Translations under genes and position numbers: made by a program | In this document: piece by piece, positions 1 through 5,073 of the stretch | Position numbering within the stretch: the stretch's first letter is position 1 | How the letters are laid out: every line of letters starts with the position of its first letter | NCBI GenBank assembly: GCA_023230245.1 | Contig: JALNXT010000138.1 | Location: forward strand, 1 to 5,073 | Length of the DNA: 5,073 bases | Direction: 5' to 3' | Origin: Candidatus Cloacimonadota bacterium | Lineage (GTDB): Bacteria > Cloacimonadota > Cloacimonadia > Cloacimonadales > Cloacimonadaceae | Notes under the pieces: model-generated | Told to the model about the DNA's origin: nothing | What the model saw: only the letters and a program-made list of their open reading frames with translations | The model's database searches: none

Positions 1-1158
1 TGCCCACTTCTCATTGAACAGCTTACTCTTGAATGCTCTGCCGTTATCGAGATAGACGAACTTGGGCACTCCTCCATAATTGAGGAAGGCGTTACGGAAG
101 GCCAGTTGGATGTGCTGGCTATCCTCAGTATAGGCGATGCTGGCTCCTACCGGATAGCGGCTCGCCCAGTCCAGAACCATGATCATGGTCATCCGCTGCG
201 GCTTGCCTGTCTTGGGACTGATGATATCGAAGGCGAGAACATGTCCATCTGCTACCCAGACCTGACCAGGTTCAAGCAGATCGTTGTCTCGCTTGATCGT
301 TTTAACGATCTCCTCTGCCACTGCCTTACTTCCCAATCTTGCCTGCGTCCAGATCGCTTTATTGTTTGTCTCCCAGTCCATACACCAGCGTCGAAGAGTC
401 GGTTCTGAACTTGGCGATTCCAGCGATCCCAGTCTTTCATAGCTTTTCAGGGTGGCGATGGCTGAGCCGATCTTGATCCTCTGAGGCGATAAAAGCAGTT
501 TCAGTAGGAAGTGCTGTTCCAGGTAAGTAACCTTGCGGCCTCGAGTCTGGTTCTTACCCTTATGGATCAAAGCGAACATATCCCGCTCGCTATCCATGTA
601 TTTTTCTACCCATAACCTTAAAGTGCGTTCCTGCCGCTTACCCTTGAGCTTTTTCAGTTCCGGCACCAGCAGCCCGGTATTGTATTGATCGGTGATCAGC
701 TTCCACTCGTCTAACTTGGCTTCGGTCTCAGCCAGACGGTTCAGTACCGCTTCGCAGAATTGCGAGTGCAGTTGAGCCTCGATCATACAACTGAGCAGTT
801 CCTTGCTATCTGGTTCAAGATCGAGTTCCGGTTCTGGCTCAGTATCGTTATCCTCTATAATAGGCTCGACTATTAGCGGTTCTGGTTTCACTTCGAAGGG
901 GATAACTGCTTTCTCTGGTTCTTCTTCTATAGGGACTGATACAATAGCTTCCGGCACTATCTCTATCTCCTTAGAATGGACTGATAGCTCAGTGGGAAAC
1001 TTGTTTACAATATCCAACTGGATAGATTCTCCAGTTTTTGAGTCATGAGGTATGATCTTGATCTGGGCTCCGGACCTGACTGCCGCCATGAACGTCTCAT
1101 AGTTCTTGGCATAGTTGTCCCGGTCGATCCGATCATAGATGTTATCAATCTTGTCCAT
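1..1158 (-). CDS. MuA-type DDE transposase (C-terminal part missing at window edge)
   Basis: The frame is open from the ATG at 1158 to the window edge, giving 386 codons with no stop. The catalytic RNase H-like core begins near residue 298. The first metal-binding Asp is D304 (WVADGH) and the second is D371 (VYLDNG). Their 67-residue spacing equals that of D269 and D336 in phage Mu transposase. The third residue (Glu) would lie beyond the window. Residues about 162-190 and 205-262 look like the helix-turn-helix end-binding segments that precede the core in this family. Residues about 60-118 are an unusual Pro/Glu/Asp-rich stretch, probably an extended linker. The first 50 residues are not recognised. 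The ATG overlaps the upstream gene by 14 bases, and AAGGAG and GAAGG lie upstream, suggesting translational coupling. The protein would pair the two element ends and carry out strand transfer. A Mu-like element would usually also carry a MuB-type ATPase downstream, which is out of view. Confidence 0.9.
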   Translation of the reverse strand, partial: MDKIDNIYDRIDRDNYAKNYETFMAAVRSGAQIKIIPHDSKTGESIQLDIVNKFPTELSVHSKEIEIVPEAIVSVPIEEEPEKAVIPFEVKPEPLIVEPIIEDNDTEPEPELDLEPDSKELLSCMIEAQLHSQFCEAVLNRLAETEAKLDEWKLITDQYNTGLLVPELKKLKGKRQERTLRLWVEKYMDSERDMFALIHKGKNQTRGRKVTYLEQHFLLKLLLSPQRIKIGSAIATLKSYERLGSLESPSSEPTLRRWCMDWETNNKAIWTQARLGSKAVAEEIVKTIKRDNDLLEPGQVWVADGHVLAFDIISPKTGKPQRMTMIMVLDWASRYPVGASIAYTEDSQHIQLAFRNAFLNYGGVPKFVYLDNGRAFKSKLFNEKWA

Positions 1159-1783
1159 GCTCTACCTTCTTCTCCTTAGTATATGCGATAATGAACAGGC
1201 AGCTTGGTTGGCAGGCATCGAGTACGATGCTCTCCTTCTCAAGATAGACTGGACTCTCGCCACGCTTGCGGCAGTAGTCCCGATCCAGATCTACCAGTTC
1301 CTGTCCGGTTGCGATAAACAACTTGCTGATGCGGTAGTTGCCACTCACCACATTGCGCTTAACTGCGATAAACGATCCATCTGCGACCATCCTGCGGATA
1401 GTCTTAACCGATTTGCCATACAGAGCAGCTACCCTGGCAAGGGGCAGCCAGATTAACTTAATTTCCTTCTCCATCACGTAACCTTCCAATTTCAGAAAAC
1501 CACTTGGACATTTTTCCGAAAAACCACTTGGACAAATCTCCACTCGATTTGGCAAACCACTTGGACAAATACTGAAACCACTTGGACAAAATCGGGCAGC
1601 ACTTGGACATTTTTCGGAGCACTTGGACAAAAATCTACAAAGTGCAGTGGCATTGTGGTCGGAAGCTATACGCAGCAAGAGACTCGGGCTGTTTTGTCCA
1701 AGTGGTTTGTCATATAGAACCACTTGGACATTCTTGTCGGGGCAGTCTCTGCAACTGACTTTAAACTGCGTTTTGGCACTCAT
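1145..1783 (-). CDS. Small winged-helix/excisionase-like DNA-binding protein upstream of transposase
   Basis: The domain lies in the last 109 residues, starting at the internal ATG 1474. Residues 5-57 of that part (LPLARVAALYG, KSVKTIRRMVADGSF, NYRISKLFI) have the pattern of a MerR/excisionase-type winged helix. This resembles the MuA N-terminal domain that binds the internal enhancer, so the protein may be that domain encoded separately. The C-terminal tail (residues 58-109) is not recognised. Two starts are plausible. ATG 1783 has GGAGGT four bases upstream and gives 212 aa. ATG 1474 has GGAAGG seven bases upstream and gives 109 aa. The extra 103 residues include CPSG-type repeats produced by a DNA box that occurs in several frames, so they may not be a selected protein segment. 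A GTG at 1927 would extend the frame further but is weaker. The stop overlaps the transposase start, so the two are probably co-translated. It could instead be an unrelated Ner/Xis-like regulator. Confidence 0.7.
   Translation of the reverse strand: MSAKTQFKVSCRDCPDKNVQVVLYDKPLGQNSPSLLLRIASDHNATALCRFLSKCSEKCPSAARFCPSGFSICPSGLPNRVEICPSGFSEKCPSGFLKLEGYVMEKEIKLIWLPLARVAALYGKSVKTIRRMVADGSFIAVKRNVVSGNYRISKLFIATGQELVDLDRDYCRKRGESPVYLEKESIVLDACQPSCLFIIAYTKEKKVEHGQD
1475..1487 (-). promoter_or_regulatory. Ribosome binding site for internal start at 1474
   Basis: On the minus strand GGAAGG (1487-1482) lies seven bases before an ATG (1474-1472). That ATG begins exactly where the recognisable winged-helix protein begins. 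It offers a way to make the DNA-binding protein without translating the repeat array, and it competes with the stronger GGAGGT site upstream of 1783. Confidence 0.5.
1499..1730. repeat. Cluster of eight 12-base boxes, consensus TGTCCAAGTGGT
   Basis: Seven copies read TGTCCAAGTGGT or TGTCCAAGTGCT on the minus strand, at 1499-1510, 1523-1534, 1556-1567, 1577-1588, 1598-1609, 1618-1629 and 1719-1730. One is inverted, at 1695-1706. The copies at 1598 and 1618 carry the GCT ending. Start-to-start steps are 24, 33, 21, 21, 20, 77 and 24 bases, mostly near whole helical turns. Flanks are often A/T runs. The core CCA-NN-TGG is a short dyad. The copies fall in all three minus-strand frames and both orientations, and the box has no stop codon in any of the six frames, so the overlying open frame need not be protein-driven. 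By position, between the repressor and transposase genes, they could be an enhancer/operator region like the Mu internal activation sequence. The binding protein is unknown. Spacers are too short and irregular for CRISPR. Confidence 0.9.
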
Positions 1784-1787
1784 TGTT

Positions 1788-1793
1788 ACCTCC
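1788..1793 (-). promoter_or_regulatory. Strong Shine-Dalgarno for start at 1783
   Basis: The minus strand reads GGAGGT, then four bases, then ATG (1783-1781). This is the best ribosome binding site in the transposase leader and the reason 1783 is chosen over GTG 1927. If it is used, translation passes through the 12-base box array before reaching the winged-helix domain. Confidence 0.5.
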
Positions 1794-1859
1794 ATTACGG
1801 TAGTATTTAGGGTGCTAAGTTCCTTGCCTGCAAGATTATGTGAAGTCCTTTCTGCGAAG

Positions 1860-1884
1860 CGGCGGATCTTTCCGCCGAGTTTTT
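1860..1884 (+). terminator. GC-rich hairpin followed by T-run, possible terminator
   Basis: A 7-base-pair stem (C-GGCGGA at 1860-1866 with TCCGCC-G at 1871-1877) and a TCTT loop are followed, two bases on, by five T at 1880-1884 on the plus strand. It could stop plus-strand (antisense) transcription before it enters the repressor promoter region. On the minus strand the same hairpin lies in the transposase leader without a T-run, so it may instead be an mRNA structure. The gap before the T-run weakens the terminator call. Confidence 0.35.
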
Positions 1885-1943
1885 CAGTCCTTCCAATCTT
1901 GCCGGCGTAAACGCCATTGAGATACACCTTGTTTTTAGAATTT

Positions 1944-2015
1944 CATTGACACAACTATGGGGAACTATTTAGATGTTCCGTAGCCATTGTGATAGCTAAT
2001 CGGTTATTGTCAATG
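1944..2015. promoter_or_regulatory. Face-to-face promoters with a dyad operator (lysogeny control region)
   Basis: CATTGACA at 1944-1951 and its exact inverse TGTCAATG at 2008-2015 place two -35-like TTGACA boxes pointing at each other. The plus-strand promoter would use TTAGAT at 1969-1974 (spacer 17, weak match) and read the repressor. The minus-strand promoter would use CACAAT, 1991-1986 on the minus strand (spacer 16), and read the HTH-transposase operon. Between them the dyad GGAAC-N9-GTTCC at 1961-1979 covers the plus -10 and the expected start of the minus transcript. A dimeric repressor bound there could block either promoter. The boxes and dyad are seen; the promoter and operator roles are inferred. 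Confidence 0.5.
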
Positions 2016-2039
2016 CGAATGTTAACGTATGGAGATATT

Positions 2040-2768
2040 ATGGCGAGTAAGGATATCGGTGAACGACTGGTAAAGATAATGAAAATAATGAGGTTAAAGA
2101 ACTATGAGTTTGCCGAAAAATTTGGCATCTCAACTGTTACTTTGTCTCGTTATCGGACCGGAGTGAGGGTTCCAGAACCCAGTTTATTGATCGCTTTATC
2201 GAAGGCAAAAATCAATGTGAATTGGTTGCTGACTGGTGAAGGCCCTATGCAAATTGTGCAGGATTTCGATGGTTGGATGAAGGACAGAATGACCGAGAGA
2301 ATGAAAGTGGTCGATAGTAAGACAGGCTTAATCGAATCTCCCACAATAGATTACACTCGCACTGTAAACATGACAATTATCGGCGACATTTCCGCCGGGG
2401 CCAGAGAGGACGTCATAGACTGCCGGAGTTTGGGCGAAATCATCGAATTACCCCGCACTCTCATCCCTAAGAACATAGATAAGTACTTGGCATTTAGAGT
2501 AAATGGACACAGCATGGAACCCAATATCATGCACGAGGACGTCGTGATCCTTGAACAGACCTTAGACTGGGAATATGCTAATGGGAAAGTGGGTGCGATC
2601 CGAGCTGACGGTGGTGTCACACTTAAGAAAATCATCCTCGATCCAAAGAATAGTCGCGTTGTATTGCAACCATTTAACTTAGACTTTGACGTGCAGATAT
2701 TGGACGCCGATCAGGGTGATGACGCTTTGCTGATCGGGATTTTGTCACTTCAGTTGCGGCTTTTCTAA
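2040..2768 (+). CDS. Phage-type repressor with XRE helix-turn-helix and S24/LexA peptidase domain
   Basis: The protein has 242 residues, typical for CI-like repressors. Residues about 5-66 form an XRE-type helix-turn-helix (EFAEKFGISTVTLSRYRTG). A linker follows, and then from about 112 an S24 peptidase domain. The self-cleavage bond is probably A119-G120 (GDISAGA), the nucleophile S158 (VNGHSMEPN) and the general base K196 (GGVTLKK). All three are present, so RecA-stimulated autocleavage, as in LexA and lambda CI, should be possible. The start at 2040 is chosen for its GGAG five to six bases upstream and because the domain begins there; an ATG at 1989 would add 17 unlikely residues and run through the promoter region. 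It probably represses the divergent transposase operon and itself through the dyad at 1961-1979. Mu c repressor itself is not of the S24 type, but other Mu-like transposable phages carry CI-like repressors. The promoter and operator assignment is inferred. Confidence 0.92.
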   Translation: MASKDIGERLVKIMKIMRLKNYEFAEKFGISTVTLSRYRTGVRVPEPSLLIALSKAKINVNWLLTGEGPMQIVQDFDGWMKDRMTERMKVVDSKTGLIESPTIDYTRTVNMTIIGDISAGAREDVIDCRSLGEIIELPRTLIPKNIDKYLAFRVNGHSMEPNIMHEDVVILEQTLDWEYANGKVGAIRADGGVTLKKIILDPKNSRVVLQPFNLDFDVQILDADQGDDALLIGILSLQLRLF

Positions 2769-2796
2769 TTCGCTATTTTTGGAGCGAAACCGAAAA

Positions 2797-2870
2797 GTCC
2801 AAAACCAGTCCGAAATCGGCTCAATTTGCAATTATCGGTGATACAAATACGTCCAGAAACGTCCAAAACC
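2797..2870 (+). repeat. Four GTCC-AAA decamers in the element's left end
   Basis: GTCCAAAACC occurs at 2797-2806 and 2861-2870. Relatives are GTCCGAAATC at 2808-2817 and GTCCAGAAAC at 2851-2860. They form two close pairs with steps of 11 and 10 bases, about one helical turn, flanking the inner 20-base site. They share GTCCAA with the 12-base box and may be degenerate relatives or a separate protein site. They are short, so chance cannot be excluded. Confidence 0.45.
2826..2845 (-). repeat. Inner left-end site (L2-like transposase binding site)
   Basis: TTGCAATTATCGGTGATACA on the plus strand matches the outer site at 2953-2972 at 17 of 20 positions in the same orientation, 127 bases away. 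Two spaced transposase sites at the left end, about 100 bases apart, are also known in phage Mu (L1 and L2). No clear third full copy is seen. An inverted partial match, ACCGCTATTGCAA, lies at 2868-2880. Confidence 0.65.
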
Positions 2871-2934
2871 GCTATTGCAAGCGTCTGAAGCCAGTCCTAT
2901 ATATCTCCGCACCACATAAGGCTTTATCCCCATT

Positions 2935-2946
2935 TGTCCAAGTGAT
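2935..2946 (+). repeat. Ninth copy of the 12-base box, inside the left end
   Basis: TGTCCAAGTGAT matches the box consensus TGTCCAAGTGGT at 11 of 12 positions and keeps the usual preceding T-run (2933-2935). It sits next to the outer end site, about 200 bases beyond the repressor gene and more than 1 kb from the main cluster, in non-coding DNA. This supports a DNA-level role shared by the end and the internal cluster. Confidence 0.65.
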
Positions 2947-2952
2947 AGAAGC

Positions 2953-2972
2953 TTGCAACTTTGGGTGATACA
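2953..2972 (-). repeat. Outer left-end site and element/host junction
   Basis: TTGCAACTTTGGGTGATACA is the partner of the site at 2826-2845. On the minus strand it begins TGTATCACC, fitting the 5'-TG terminal dinucleotide of Mu-family ends, so the element most likely ends after A2972. The similarity to the inner copy drops at this point. The right end, needed for proof, lies outside the window. Confidence 0.65.
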
Positions 2973-3005
2973 TTATAGTTTTAGTTGACAACATTGTATT
3001 AGTTT

Positions 3006-3033
3006 TTGAAACAGAACTTTGTGAGCATACGAT
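3006..3033 (+). promoter_or_regulatory. Candidate promoter of the efflux operon on the host side
   Basis: TTGAAA (3006-3011) and TACGAT (3028-3033) with a 16-base spacer match sigma-70 consensus at 5 of 6 and 4 of 6 positions. Transcription would start near 3040, about 58 bases before the adaptor start. A second TTGACA at 2985-2990 lacks a good -10 partner. Both lie beyond the inferred element end, so the operon may keep its own promoter despite the insertion. This is a weak pattern-based call. Confidence 0.35.
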
Positions 3034-3097
3034 AAAAACTCGCAGAAGATATACGCAATAGAAGACAGTGCGAGATGCGCTGTGCAAGGGGAAAGAG

Positions 3098-4303
3098 ATG
3101 AAGAAAATACTATGGATAGTGCTGCTGGTGATGGTGCTGCTGATCGGGTGGCGAGTTTATGTGAAGATAAATAATGCCAAAGCAGAGGGAAATCCTACAC
3201 AAGGACGTTCCGGTGCCGCAGTTGCTGTGGAAGTGACACAGGTAGCAGTTAAAACCATGCAGGATATCGGCCATTTCAGTGGTTCTCTAAAGCCCCGTTC
3301 CGGCTATTCAGTAGCGCCTAAAGTTTCAGGACGCTTGGTTAAGTTATTGGTAAACCTCGGAGATAAGGTTAGCAACGGGCAGTTGTTGGCAGTGTTGGAC
3401 GATGATATCTATCAGCAAAGCCTTGAGCAAGCGCAGACAGAGCTGACTTTAGCACAAGCACAAGTTGAACAAACCCGCTTGGCGTATAAAGCAGCAGAGG
3501 CGAATTGGACAGCCGTTAAGAGTTTGTACGAGCAGAATTATTCCACTAAGGCAGTTATGGATCAGACAGATGCAGAAAAGGCTGCTGCGAAAGCTAAGTA
3601 TGACATGTCTGTGGCTGAAGTGCAACGGGCGAAGACCATCGTTAAAACAGCCGAAATTCAATTATCTTATACTCAAATAAAGGCAAACTGGACTGGCGGT
3701 GCAGCTACGCGCGTAGTGGGTGAACGCTTTGTGGATGCGGGCAATATGCTTTCTGCCAATACGCCGATTCTTACTTTGATCGATAACAGCATTGTAACTG
3801 CTGAAATAGATGTTATCGAGCGAGATTATCCGCGGGTTAAGCTGGGACAGGTGGTGCAGATAAATAGCGATGCCTATCCGGAGCGGACATTTACCGGTAA
3901 ACTGGCGCGTTTAGCTCCTACCTTACAAGAAAGCTCCCGACAGGCAAAGGCAGAGATTGATATTCCCAATGGGGAAGGGCTGCTGAAACCGGGGATGTTT
4001 GTGCGAGTGCAGATTGTTTATGCACAGCATGCCAATGTCAGGGTCGTGCCTGTAACTGCGATTGTGGAGCGGGATGGCAAGCAAGGCGTATTTATCGCGA
4101 ATAGTAGCAGCATGACGGCAAGCTTTGTGCCTCTTGAAATTGGTATAAAAGATGCTGAGTTTGCAGAAGTGTTGGATGCGGCTTTGGAAGGCGATGTGAT
4201 TGTGTTGGGGCAAGAAATGCTTCAGGACGGGGGCAAGATTAAGCTACCCAAACCAAAAGAGAAAGAAGCAATAGGCAAGGGGAATAACGGAGCAAAACCA
4301 TGA
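3098..4303 (+). CDS. RND efflux pump periplasmic adaptor (membrane fusion protein, HlyD/MFP family)
   Basis: The protein has 401 residues, the usual size for the family. It links an inner-membrane RND transporter to an outer-membrane TolC-like channel. Residues 4-18 form a hydrophobic N-terminal anchor after MKK. There is no lipobox Cys, so it is membrane-anchored rather than a lipoprotein. The first lipoyl half is about 65-101 (VAPKVSGRLVKLLVNLGDKV). An Ala/Gln/Glu-rich alpha-hairpin coiled coil spans about 103-187. The second lipoyl half is about 189-228 (YTQIKANWTGG). The beta-barrel spans about 230-305, with GLLKPGMFVRV near 294-304, and a membrane-proximal domain follows to about 380. 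The tail is Lys/Gly-rich. The start at 3098 has a GGGGA-AAGAG stretch upstream and begins directly at the signal anchor; ATG 3068 would add ten residues before it. The stop overlaps the next gene as ATGA, so the two are co-translated. No outer-membrane channel gene is seen here. The substrate cannot be told from the sequence. Confidence 0.93.
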   Translation: MKKILWIVLLVMVLLIGWRVYVKINNAKAEGNPTQGRSGAAVAVEVTQVAVKTMQDIGHFSGSLKPRSGYSVAPKVSGRLVKLLVNLGDKVSNGQLLAVLDDDIYQQSLEQAQTELTLAQAQVEQTRLAYKAAEANWTAVKSLYEQNYSTKAVMDQTDAEKAAAKAKYDMSVAEVQRAKTIVKTAEIQLSYTQIKANWTGGAATRVVGERFVDAGNMLSANTPILTLIDNSIVTAEIDVIERDYPRVKLGQVVQINSDAYPERTFTGKLARLAPTLQESSRQAKAEIDIPNGEGLLKPGMFVRVQIVYAQHANVRVVPVTAIVERDGKQGVFIANSSSMTASFVPLEIGIKDAEFAEVLDAALEGDVIVLGQEMLQDGGKIKLPKPKEKEAIGKGNNGAKP

Positions 4304-5073
4304 GCCTATCACAAAGAGCGGTTGATAGACCCATCTTCACGGTCATGGTCGTGTTGATTGTGGTTATCATCGGAGCTGTGTCGCTAAGCAGATTGCCAGT
4401 GGACTTGATGCCGGATATCACCTACCCGACCTTGAGCGTATCGACAAGCTATGGAAATGCCAGCCCCGAAGAGATGGAAACGCTGATAACCCGTCCTATA
4501 GAGGAAGCGGTTACGGCTGTTCCGGGTGTACAATCTATCGAGTCTCAATCCAGCGAAGGGAATAGCAATGTACGCATAGCTTTTAGCTGGGGTGCAGACC
4601 TGGATGCTGCCTCAAACGATTTGCGGGATAGACTGGATAGAGTTGCAGGTTCGCTGCCCGATGACGCAGGAAGACCAACGCTGCGTAAGTTCGATCTCTC
4701 TGCTACGCCTATATTGGAGATGGGGATTACCAGTAAACTTCCTCCCTTGCAACTTAGACAATTGATCAGTAATCAGATAGAATACCGTCTGGAAAGAGTT
4801 CCGGGTGTTGCTGCCATCAATGTGCGCGGTGGCTTGGAGCGGGAAATTCATGTGAACCTCGACCCGCAGAAAGTGAAAGCTTTGCAGATCCCTTTGGATA
4901 AAGTGATATCCGCAATTAAGACAAGTAACCTGAATCTGCCGGCAGGATCGTTGATAAGCGCCGATAAAGAAATAACGATCCGAACTCCGGGAGAGTATAA
5001 ATCTCTGGCGGAATTGCGTAGTTCAGTGGTTTTTAAGCGCGGGGGAACGCCTATAACGCTGGAACAAATTGCG
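4300..5073 (+). CDS. RND efflux transporter, inner-membrane permease subunit (AcrB/HAE family, N-terminal part)
   Basis: The frame is open for 258 codons to the window edge; the full family length is about 1000-1050 residues. It starts with a short cytoplasmic segment ending in DRPIF, a hallmark of AcrB-type pumps. TM1 follows at about 12-29, then RLPVDLMPDITYPTLSV and the periplasmic porter domain (residues about 40-258). PIEEAVTAVPGV (about 66-77) and LERVPGVAAINVRGG (about 164-178) are typical PN1/PN2 segments. The proton-relay residues in TM4 and TM10 lie beyond the window, so function cannot be confirmed. The ATG overlaps the adaptor stop by four bases (ATGA), with GGAG seven bases upstream. 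The PDITYPTLSV pattern and multidrug-type neighbours favour the drug/amphiphile exporters over the metal-exporting HME group, but the part seen does not settle it. Confidence 0.95.
   Translation, partial: MSLSQRAVDRPIFTVMVVLIVVIIGAVSLSRLPVDLMPDITYPTLSVSTSYGNASPEEMETLITRPIEEAVTAVPGVQSIESQSSEGNSNVRIAFSWGADLDAASNDLRDRLDRVAGSLPDDAGRPTLRKFDLSATPILEMGITSKLPPLQLRQLISNQIEYRLERVPGVAAINVRGGLEREIHVNLDPQKVKALQIPLDKVISAIKTSNLNLPAGSLISADKEITIRTPGEYKSLAELRSSVVFKRGGTPITLEQIA

Larger units (their letters stand above)
1..2972 (-). mobile_element. Left-end portion of a Mu-like transposable element/prophage
   Basis: The order left end, S24 repressor, control region, HTH protein and MuA-type transposase, with the repressor pointing towards the end and the transposase pointing away, matches the left arm of Mu-like phages. 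Two related 20-base sites at 2826-2845 and 2953-2972 mark the end. The outer one starts with 5'-TG on the minus strand, as Mu-family ends do. The element continues past position 1, so its size and right end are unknown, as is whether it carries phage structural genes. The junction at 2972/2973 is inferred from the repeat and the TG/CA rule. The first five host bases, TTATA (2973-2977), are the candidate target duplication. Confidence 0.75.

Noticed and set aside
803..1048. Plus-strand serine/glycine-rich open frame
   Set aside because: It is the antisense of the Pro/Glu-rich transposase linker; the low-complexity composition explains the lack of stops.
1145..1160. Sequencing frameshift joining the HTH protein and transposase
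   Set aside because: The overlap has a normal stop, a normal ATG and an SD-like stretch, so two coupled genes are simpler. This cannot be fully excluded.
1499..1730. CRISPR array
   Set aside because: Repeats are only 12 bases, one is inverted, and spacers are 8-65 bases and irregular.
1623..1910. Plus-strand open frame across part of the box array
   Set aside because: The boxes are stop-free in all six frames, so open frames here are expected. No ribosome site or family resemblance is seen.
1807..1917. Possible 36-residue minus-strand leader peptide (ATG 1917, AAGGTG upstream)
   Set aside because: No recognisable sequence and a competing frame in the same place (GTG 1927). It could be translated, but nothing beyond an SD-like stretch supports it.
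1961..1979. LexA (SOS) box at the GGAAC-N9-GTTCC dyad
   Set aside because: The half-site spacing does not fit the known LexA boxes I can recall. An operator for the adjacent phage repressor is simpler.
2769..2788. Hairpin TTCGCT/AGCGAA just after the repressor stop, as a terminator
   Set aside because: The stem is 6 base pairs, AT-containing, with an 8-base loop and no T-run after it on either strand.
3068..3097. Earlier start for the efflux adaptor at ATG 3068
   Set aside because: It would put ten polar residues before the signal anchor, and ATG 3098 has the better ribosome site.

Overview
The window covers one end of a Mu-like transposable element and, beyond it, the start of a host operon for an RND-type efflux pump. 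The pump implies a Gram-negative cell envelope. Base composition looks moderate, with no strong bias. I cannot name the organism from this sequence; an anaerobic environmental or FCB-type lineage is only a guess.

Positions 1-2972 are the element, read in Mu order when viewed on the minus strand: left end, repressor gene, control region, then the transposase genes. A partial DDE transposase (1-1158, minus) runs off the window edge. It is preceded, with a 14-base overlap, by a small winged-helix/excisionase-like protein (1145-1783, possibly starting at 1474). That protein resembles the N-terminal DNA-binding part of MuA made as a separate polypeptide. Its upstream half overlies eight copies of a 12-base box (TGTCCAAGTGGT) that lie in all three reading frames and both orientations, so they are probably DNA sites. 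Next come two -35-like TTGACA boxes facing each other around a GGAAC-N9-GTTCC dyad. Then comes an S24/LexA-type phage repressor (2040-2768, plus) with a complete set of autocleavage residues.

Between the repressor and the host operon (2769-3097) lie two near-identical 20-base sites ending in GGTGATACA. One is internal (2826-2845) and one appears terminal (2953-2972). The same interval holds a ninth copy of the 12-base box and a set of GTCC-AAA decamers. I place the element/host junction at 2972/2973, where the element would begin 5'-TGTATCACC on the minus strand.

The host part is a membrane-anchored periplasmic adaptor (3098-4303) followed, with an ATGA overlap, by an inner-membrane RND transporter (4300 to the window end). 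The junction is only 125 bases upstream of the adaptor start, so the insertion may have altered the operon's promoter or separated it from upstream genes. If the repressor is active, the transposase genes would be silent until DNA damage triggers its cleavage. The least explained part is the 12-base box array and its copy inside the left end.
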